From: Endotrypanum monterogeii
Taxonomy: Eukaryota > Euglenozoa > Kinetoplastea > Trypanosomatida > Trypanosomatidae
Reading direction: 5' to 3'
Assembly: GCA_000333855.2 (NCBI GenBank)
Contig: CM007325.1
Location: forward strand, 96,953 to 117,429
DNA length: 20,477 bases
Shown here: in pieces, positions 1 through 5,709 of the stretch
Numbering within the stretch: position 1 is the first letter of the stretch
Layout of the letters: each line of letters begins with the position of its first letter
Program-made: the position numbers and the translations under genes
Notes under the pieces: generated by a model
What the model was told of the DNA's origin: nothing
Seen by the model: the letters and a program-made list of their open reading frames with translations, nothing else
Databases searched by the model: none

Positions 1-109
1 AAAAAAAACGGGAAAACCCGGAACCGTACGTCGTACGTACGTACTAGTCTCCTACGTTCGTCGTACGTAGCAACGACGCCTCCTCCTCCCCCCCACCCCC
101 CACCCCACC

Positions 110-148
<39 letters not shown>
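110..148. repeat. (CA)n-(TA)n compound microsatellite
   Basis: About ten CA units pass directly into about ten AT units. Compound CA/TA microsatellites of this kind recur in the other spacers of this window. Confidence 0.95.
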
Positions 149-615
149 GTGTATATACATCTTTTTACCTGAATTTTGTGCTCACTGGTGACGCGACCTC
201 ACGGGAACGAAGACAGCGAATTTTAATAAAATCCGATAAAGAAAAGCGGAGGAGGAATCATGTCTTTGTCTTCACGGAGGGTATAAGTTGAGTCTCGGTG
301 TAGGAAGGCGATCCAGACACCCGTGCATGCGTTAAGCGAGGTAAACATATTCTCCGCCTCTGCCGCTTTTCGCCCACCCCTCGCGTAAGCACCTTGCCAA
401 ACCGGTGACTCACTCCCCCCCCCCCCTTTCCCCCTCCCCCCATTCCGTAGATGAGCACACCGGGGTAGAAGAATGCGCTGGAAAGAGTAGTTGCGGGCTC
501 TGGCAGACACACCGTGACAGTTATGTTGAGCGATGCGACACTGCCATAGAGTTGCTCACGCCATACCCTAACCCTTTTTTTCATTCTCTCTCCACCCCCC
601 CCCACCCCACCCCCT

Positions 616-641
616 CACACACACACACACACACACACACA
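616..641. repeat. (CA)n microsatellite
   Basis: About twelve CA units follow a C-rich stretch at 594-614, upstream of the first gene. It may contribute to the pyrimidine-rich context used in RNA processing, but no AG follows it closely. Confidence 0.9.
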
Positions 642-798
642 ATGCTGCACAACATGTACCTGTGAAACGTATCGCCGGCTTTTGGTCATCTGCACCTGCA
701 CTCACTGACGAAGGGAGTGTGTGTGTCTGCGTCTAGACGCTGCAGTAGTATGCCCACTAGGCTTGTGAGGAGATACCCGGCCGCCACTCCAAAGGATA

Positions 799-815
799 GC
801 ATTTTTGTTTAATAG
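799..815 (+). promoter_or_regulatory. Candidate spliced-leader acceptor for the 677-aa gene
   Basis: A short T-rich tract ends in AG at 814-815, five bases before the ATG at 821. The tract is weak compared with those of the other genes, so the real acceptor may lie further upstream. Trans-splicing is assumed from the kinetoplastid context. Confidence 0.35.
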
Positions 816-820
816 TTCGC

Positions 821-2854
821 ATGATGGACAACGCCACATGCCTCCCTTCCCGTGTTCTCCGCCTGCCTCAACCGCTGCTGCAATCGCACGGATCGAAGTG
901 GGTTTCGGTGCAGCCGTCACCTGACCGCAGTGCTCTGCTGCTTCGTAGTCGACATGAGTGTCAGCTGCTCGCCATCTCTTCCTTCGTGAATCAAGCACCA
1001 AGCGAAGCTGCCGCGGTCCACCCGACCAGGAACGCTACCGCCAGCAGCAGTAGCAGGGTAGATGAAGGTTGCTGCGTGAGGGAGCAGCAGTGGTATAAGA
1101 GCGGCGTTTCCCATGGTGGGGTTGCCGGCGGGGGAAAAGAGGGGCAGCGCATTATTTTACCGCAGCCTCACCGCAACCTCACCTCTTCGTGTTGGATCTC
1201 CGTGGGCTTCGACCTTGCTAGGGAGAGGTGTGATGATGAGACAGCGAGCCATCATGACTCACCTGGAACGGTGGTAGGCGTCGGTGATGCCTCCTCGGTG
1301 GTCACCATCATGCGCCCCTCGCCTCTCCACACAGCCTCACCGCCACATGCCGCCAACCCAGCATGGCTGCAGTCGACCATATTTCTCGATGATGAGGAGG
1401 GAACCATGTTTTCAGGCAGCCCATCGCTCGCGTGGCAGTACGACAATCACCGTAACCACAGTCACCTCGACGAGGCCACGGCACCGGGGCAGCTGTGCCA
1501 CTTTGGACGTGCGCCACAGCCTGCCCGGCGTTGGCGAGCAGTCGAGGCGATCTTGCCATGCAGCTATGCACCGAGCTTCACTAGCGGTGGTCTCACGGAC
1601 ACGTACATTTTATGTCAGCGCACCGATGACGTGTACGCGGGTAGTGGAGTAGCCGCCGCAGGACGCTCCGCTAGACGTTTGTGTAGCGCTCTGTGGTTGG
1701 CCTCCGTGCAACGCGAATCCGCTTGGCAGGTGCCGTTGCCAACGCCGCCAGGAGATGACGATATCGCATGGAACAGTGGGCTCCACACTGCTCCTGCAAG
1801 CGACTTTGAAGAGGTCGGCTATGCTGCGCGATGGGCACCACGATTGTTCGATGTGCGGCGGCGCCCGCGGCTGGCAAGCCTCCCTGAGACTGGTCCCCTC
1901 GGAGTCGTCTTCGCGGCTGCTTTCCGCTACCACGTCGGTCTTTACACCGCCGCGACAGTCACACCGACGGTCTTCTTTGAGTTGCCGCCGTGGCTAACAG
2001 GTCGGTGCGATGGCACACGCGCTGCACGAGTGATGCCTACGACCACCTCCTTGCCTCGGTGTTCCGCCAGTTACAGCGTCACGGCTGTGGTGGAGGAACC
2101 CTCGCTCGATGAACGTGCAGATCTCTCGACATCGTCGCCCATTGGTGGCAGTGGCTACTCGTATCTCGTAACTGCAGTGTGCAACCAGCCGAACCGGGAG
2201 AGGAACCCCACGCCCTCATCCCTTGCGAAGGCAGAGAACCTCGACTTGGTAGGGGAAAGCCACATGGGTTACGAGAACAGCGGTGCTGACGGATGTTGCA
2301 CACCACTCTTCTCGTCAGGTAGCTGTTGGTGGCTGCTGTACGACTGCAGGAACCCGTCTGTGCCAGTGTGGGCAGCCGAGGAGGCACTAGCGACCCCGCC
2401 CACTTTTGATGATGAGGCGCGTCACGATGCACCTGTGGTAACGGAGTGGCTCCCATCGACGTGGCCATCGTCCGTGTCCCACACTGAATTCCACCGCAGC
2501 CCTCTGTGCGCGACCTACGTTACAGCTCCCGCCGCCATCACAGATGGTGCCGGCGCCCCTGAGGTGCCGTCGGCTTACGGCACGTGTGTCGTCCTGGATG
2601 GTGGATGTAGGATGCCCGCTGACCTGGGTCTCAACGCAGAGGACAACAATGCCGAGAGCGAGGAGACTCCGTCCATGCTTGCCCCTGTCATGTATGAGCT
2701 GTCGCCGCCACCTTCGTTGCGATTACCTGCATCGGGTGACCCTTGGACGTCGGCCTCAAAAACAACACGCGTGCGGGCGTTGATGTTCTACAAGGGTGTG
2801 CTTCACTACGCGTGCGAGGGAGAGGGGGAGGGGGGAGAAACGAACAGAGAGTGA
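821..2854 (+). CDS. Uncharacterised protein, 677 aa, possible degenerate beta-propeller
   Basis: This is a single open frame of 677 codons that starts at the first of two adjacent ATG codons and ends in TGA. I do not recognise a named family. There is no obvious signal peptide, membrane helix or coiled coil. Several stretches look like WD-type beta-propeller blades: residues 25-53 (KWVSVQ..SPDRSALLL..HECQLLAIS), the region with LFDVRRRPRLASL, and later CWWLLYDCRNPSVPVW, which resembles the WD-blade pattern of a hydrophobic strand, D-x-R and a hydrophobic strand. This is only a visual impression. The protein is rich in Ser, Ala, Pro and acidic residues between these blocks, as is common in trypanosomatid propeller proteins with long loops. 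The last 14 residues (Glu/Gly-rich) are encoded by a purine microsatellite, so the exact C-terminus is less certain. The long frame, high GC and matching strand support a real gene. Confidence 0.75.
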   Translation: MMDNATCLPSRVLRLPQPLLQSHGSKWVSVQPSPDRSALLLRSRHECQLLAISSFVNQAPSEAAAVHPTRNATASSSSRVDEGCCVREQQWYKSGVSHGGVAGGGKEGQRIILPQPHRNLTSSCWISVGFDLARERCDDETASHHDSPGTVVGVGDASSVVTIMRPSPLHTASPPHAANPAWLQSTIFLDDEEGTMFSGSPSLAWQYDNHRNHSHLDEATAPGQLCHFGRAPQPARRWRAVEAILPCSYAPSFTSGGLTDTYILCQRTDDVYAGSGVAAAGRSARRLCSALWLASVQRESAWQVPLPTPPGDDDIAWNSGLHTAPASDFEEVGYAARWAPRLFDVRRRPRLASLPETGPLGVVFAAAFRYHVGLYTAATVTPTVFFELPPWLTGRCDGTRAARVMPTTTSLPRCSASYSVTAVVEEPSLDERADLSTSSPIGGSGYSYLVTAVCNQPNRERNPTPSSLAKAENLDLVGESHMGYENSGADGCCTPLFSSGSCWWLLYDCRNPSVPVWAAEEALATPPTFDDEARHDAPVVTEWLPSTWPSSVSHTEFHRSPLCATYVTAPAAITDGAGAPEVPSAYGTCVVLDGGCRMPADLGLNAEDNNAESEETPSMLAPVMYELSPPPSLRLPASGDPWTSASKTTRVRALMFYKGVLHYACEGEGEGGETNRE

Positions 2855-3636
2855 GAAATACGTGTTCTGGGGTTGATACGTGCTGCAAGTCGTCCGCCTC
2901 GATCTCGTCGAACCTCGAAACCTACTGCCCCCCGCCACCACCTCCTCCTCCCGGGCTCTCAACGGCGCACAATCATTCGGAGATGTGGGCAACAAACCAT
3001 GAGAAACGAGAAATGTGTCTTGCAGCAAAGGGCCATTTTTTTTTTTTGGCGAGGGTGGTGGGGGTTGATGAGAACGCTGGAGTCTGAAGGAGGAGAAAAT
3101 GGGAAGCGCATTGGGCGACGTAAGCAAAGGATCGTATACTCTTCCTAACGGTTACGGTGGGAGGGAGGAGGGGGGGGCAGGAGCAGTGTCCTTCTCGTGA
3201 GAGGAGAGAGGGGAGGGGGGGGGGAGCGATGCAGATGCAATAAGTCAAGTGCACCCCTCCCCCCCCCTCCACGCAATCTCCGGCCTTCCTCAATGTACTC
3301 CCCCCCCGTCCCTCTCTCCTCCAAAACAAAAAAAAAGTAGCGTTTTTTTCCTGCTCGTTGAGCTGATCTGTGTTCATCCTCCCCCTACTCCATCCTCATT
3401 TCTGCTCTACTCACGCCTCTCGCTCTCACATACTTGAAAAAAAAAAAATTCTGTGCACCTCTTCACTGGACATCGGCCTTGAGCTCAGCGCGGCTCGCGA
3501 AACAGCAACTAAACGAAAAACAAACGTTTTCTCTGTCCGCTTACATCCCTGTCATCTTGAAACTTGTGAAATCTCGGTAGATCTCCTTGGCGGCCGGGGG
3601 CTTTAATTCATACTATTCCTACGACCAACAGTATCG
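2855..3636. other. Intergenic spacer rich in homopolymers
   Basis: No gene is seen. The spacer holds a T12 run at 3036-3047, G-rich runs at 3162-3178 and 3208-3224 (including ten consecutive G), C-rich runs near 3255-3269 and 3300-3307, and an A12 run at 3437-3448. It should contain the 3'UTR of the 677-aa gene and the 5'UTR of the glutaredoxin gene. The short frames on both strands are built from these simple runs and are rejected as genes. Confidence 0.75.
3526..3580 (+). promoter_or_regulatory. Candidate spliced-leader acceptor for the glutaredoxin gene
   Basis: A pyrimidine-rich tract from about 3528 to 3557 is followed by AG at 3579-3580, which would give a 5'UTR of 56 nt with no upstream ATG. 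A second AG at 3630-3631 would leave only five bases before the start codon. Both are inferred from sequence alone. Confidence 0.4.
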
Positions 3637-4218
3637 ATGCGCTCGGTGAATCGATATGGTTTTGTCTCTGCCGGTCGTTTCCTTGCCTGGGTGCCCCAGC
3701 GGTCGCCGTCGACAGTGACCACCTCCCTTCTCGCCACTCCCCTGTCATCTAGTGTCGTACCCGTCGCGTCCTCCTCTTCGTTGACGTCGTCGGTGGCGGC
3801 AGGGCTGCTCGCACAAACGCGTGTAGCCACCACAGCGTATGTTGTGTCGAAGGCACGTTACCACGCGTCGCCTGTATGCCGCGCTCCATCGGATATAGCG
3901 AACGACCTAGCGAAGGATCTGCACGATATCATACACCACGACCGCCTGGTGGTGTTTCTCACCGGCACTCCAGAGCAGCCGCGGTGTGGCTTCACAGCGC
4001 GGCTGGTCGATCTGCTCAACCAACTCGGCGTCAAGTACAGTTTTTTTAACATCATGGACGACGACGAAGTGTGCGAGGGGCTCAAGGCGTACAGCGACTG
4101 GCCAACGTACCCGCAGGTGTACGTGGACGGGGAGCTGCTCGGCGGATACGACATCTTCAAGGAAATGATGCTGAACGGCACGCTGACAAGGTTGCTGAGG
4201 GAAAAAGACCTTATGTGA
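3637..4218 (+). CDS. Mitochondrial-type monothiol glutaredoxin (CGFT active site)
   Basis: The protein has 193 aa, with an N-terminal extension of about 90 residues followed by one glutaredoxin domain at about 95-190. The active site is CGFT with a single cysteine (C117), preceded by GTPEQPR, the insertion typical of monothiol (Grx5-like) glutaredoxins. The WPTYPQVYV block holds the cis-proline (P159), and the GG motif follows at 169-170. The family binds a [2Fe-2S] cluster with a low-molecular-weight thiol and acts in iron-sulfur cluster delivery. The extension is rich in Arg, Ser, Thr and Ala with few acidic residues, fitting a mitochondrial presequence. From memory, a CGFT site matches 1-C-Grx2 of trypanosomes rather than 1-C-Grx1. 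Two oddities: the usual lysine of the MKG-type motif before the active site is Thr (T109), and the usual GGCD/GGSD is GGYD. Family call firm; sub-type less so. Confidence 0.93.
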   Translation: MRSVNRYGFVSAGRFLAWVPQRSPSTVTTSLLATPLSSSVVPVASSSSLTSSVAAGLLAQTRVATTAYVVSKARYHASPVCRAPSDIANDLAKDLHDIIHHDRLVVFLTGTPEQPRCGFTARLVDLLNQLGVKYSFFNIMDDDEVCEGLKAYSDWPTYPQVYVDGELLGGYDIFKEMMLNGTLTRLLREKDLM

Positions 4219-4269
4219 GGGTGTGTGTGAGAGAGAGAGGGAGAGAGAGAGAGAGCAACCGCCCCCCCA

Positions 4270-4310
4270 ATATATATATATATATATTTATTTATTTATT
4301 TATTTATATT
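4270..4310 (+). promoter_or_regulatory. AU-rich element in putative glutaredoxin 3'UTR
   Basis: A TA dinucleotide tract at 4270-4286 runs into five overlapping ATTTA pentamers, beginning at 4286, 4290, 4294, 4298 and 4302. On the coding strand 52 nt after the stop codon, it would lie in the 3'UTR. AU-rich elements of this form are known to affect mRNA stability in trypanosomatids and other eukaryotes; activity here is inferred. Confidence 0.5.
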
Positions 4311-5453
4311 GAATGGTCGGGGAAGAGGGGGGGGGGCGTTGTTCATGGCACCCACAACTCCCTCCCCCGTACCTTCTGTTCGAGGTGAGCGCCGGGTAAA
4401 AATTAAGTTATTTATATCTCTATACACTGAGAAACTAATCGAACAGATGTGAACAGAAAGCACTTGGGATGCGACACATGCAACTGTGCGCAGCCATGCG
4501 ACGCGTGGCGACTGCTGCAACCTCCCCCACAGCACCCGCAGTGTAGTTGCTCGGGTGCATTATGCCCCGCATCTCTCTTCGTGGCCCTGTCTTCCTCTTG
4601 CGGTCAAATTTATTTATCCCTTCTTCCGGTCCCATCCGTGAAGCTCCCATTCGTCCACCGGCCCAAGTGAAGACCATAGAGTGACAGTCTGTTTTTTTTA
4701 TTTCTCGACGGACAAGGGAACGTAAGGGATGGAGGGATAGAAAGACCCATCTATACAACGAGTGTGGTGTGAATAAAGTGTGCCGCATGTCAATAGTGCC
4801 TGAGTAGGTGTCCGAGGGTGTGTCGTATGTCTCCTTAGAGATCACTGCAGTATGTCGGCACGCCTTCCCTCCTCTATTCTCCTCCTGTACCTGCCCCCCC
4901 CCCTCCCCAGCCGTTATCATCCCTCCGTTCATCTCTATTGTGTGTGCCAAATTCACGTATCATGGATTCAGATCACACGCATCGACACACACGCACACGC
5001 AGAGGCTGAACGTGATTGTAGCCCCGATGTATCACTCGGAGGAGAGGGGAGGAGACAGTGGGCAGGCATTTGCTTTCTGGGGGGGGGGTATATCTTTGCA
5101 CATGAGCCTACACAGACGTTTACACTAAAAAAAATTTTTGACGTTGCGGGCCATTGTTGCCGAGACACACGTACCGCATTCCTGGCGAACATATGAGCAG
5201 ACGAAGACTTTGAGTGCGAAACAACTCCCTCCCTCCCTCCCGATACCCTCACCTGCTGCTGCTGCTAACCCTACGCTCTCCCCCCCCCCTCCTCCCTCCC
5301 TCCCCCCCCTTTCTTTTGGATATGACAATAAAACACAAGGAATCACCTTATTTTTCTTTTTTTCCTCCCCGTGTGTCCCAGACGCAGCATTTGCACTCCC
5401 GCGCCTAAGGGTCTCATCTCATCCCCGCCTCCCTGGTTTCATTCTCTCTCTCT

Positions 5454-5482
5454 GTGCGTGTGTGTGTGTGTGTGTGTGTGGT
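5454..5482. repeat. (GT)n microsatellite
   Basis: About fourteen GT units, with one imperfect unit near the start, are followed by two long G runs. It lies in the spacer upstream of MCM8. Confidence 0.9.
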
Positions 5483-5558
5483 TGGGGGGGAGGGGGGGGA
5501 CAGCCATGCGATTGCGACGAGCACACACATAAAAAGTGCTTTGGCCTCCTCACGCAGA

Positions 5559-5595
5559 TATTTTGCTTTTTCTTCTCTTGCGGTTCCGTCTTCAG
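5559..5595 (+). promoter_or_regulatory. Spliced-leader acceptor candidate for MCM8; decides its start
   Basis: A strong pyrimidine tract (TTTTGCTTTTTCTTCTCTTG, then TTCCGTCTT) ends in CAG at 5593-5595. It lies inside an open frame that extends upstream of the MCM8 domain to 5536. If it is used, the mature mRNA begins at about 5596. The first ATG after that point is at 5710, in frame with the helicase, which sets the start codon. Confidence 0.6.
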
Positions 5596-5709
5596 ACAAG
5601 AGGAAGGGAAGGGAGCATCGGACGGGTTGTGGGCCGGGAGGCAATCTGCATCCCAGACAAGCGAATCAGTGGCACGCTGGTTACGCGCCAGGAGTCACCC
5701 TCTCGTGGG

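Larger units (their letters stand above)
1..820. other. Intergenic spacer with CGTACG tract and CA/TA microsatellites
   Basis: No credible coding region is seen here. The first 80 bases hold an unusual CGTACG-rich tract with an 11-nt direct repeat (CGTCGTACGTA at 29-39 and 59-69). A C-rich stretch follows, then (CA)n at about 110-129 running straight into (TA)n at 129-148. A second (CA)n tract lies at 616-641 after a C-rich stretch. Short open frames on both strands are low-complexity and lack recognisable domains. The end of the region carries a candidate splice acceptor for the first gene. Confidence 0.75.
4219..5709. other. Long intergenic spacer between glutaredoxin and MCM8
   Basis: These 1.5 kb show no credible gene. 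After the glutaredoxin stop come short GT and GA repeats (about 4220-4255), then a TA tract and five overlapping ATTTA units. The middle (about 4380-4870) is less repetitive but has no recognisable coding or RNA signature. Further on are C/T-rich tracts at 5221-5312, a (GT)n tract at about 5454-5482, and G-rich runs near 5484-5499. The largest frames on either strand here are low-complexity or have no family resemblance. It must contain the glutaredoxin 3'UTR and the MCM8 5'UTR. Confidence 0.75.

Noticed and set aside
4380..4870. Possible degenerate retroposon (SIDER-like) in the spacer
   Set aside because: No conserved signature, poly-A tail or target duplication was recognised by eye; it could only be settled by a profile search.
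4435..4956. Minus-strand frame of about 173 codons between glutaredoxin and MCM8
   Set aside because: No recognisable motif, biased composition, wrong strand for the unit.
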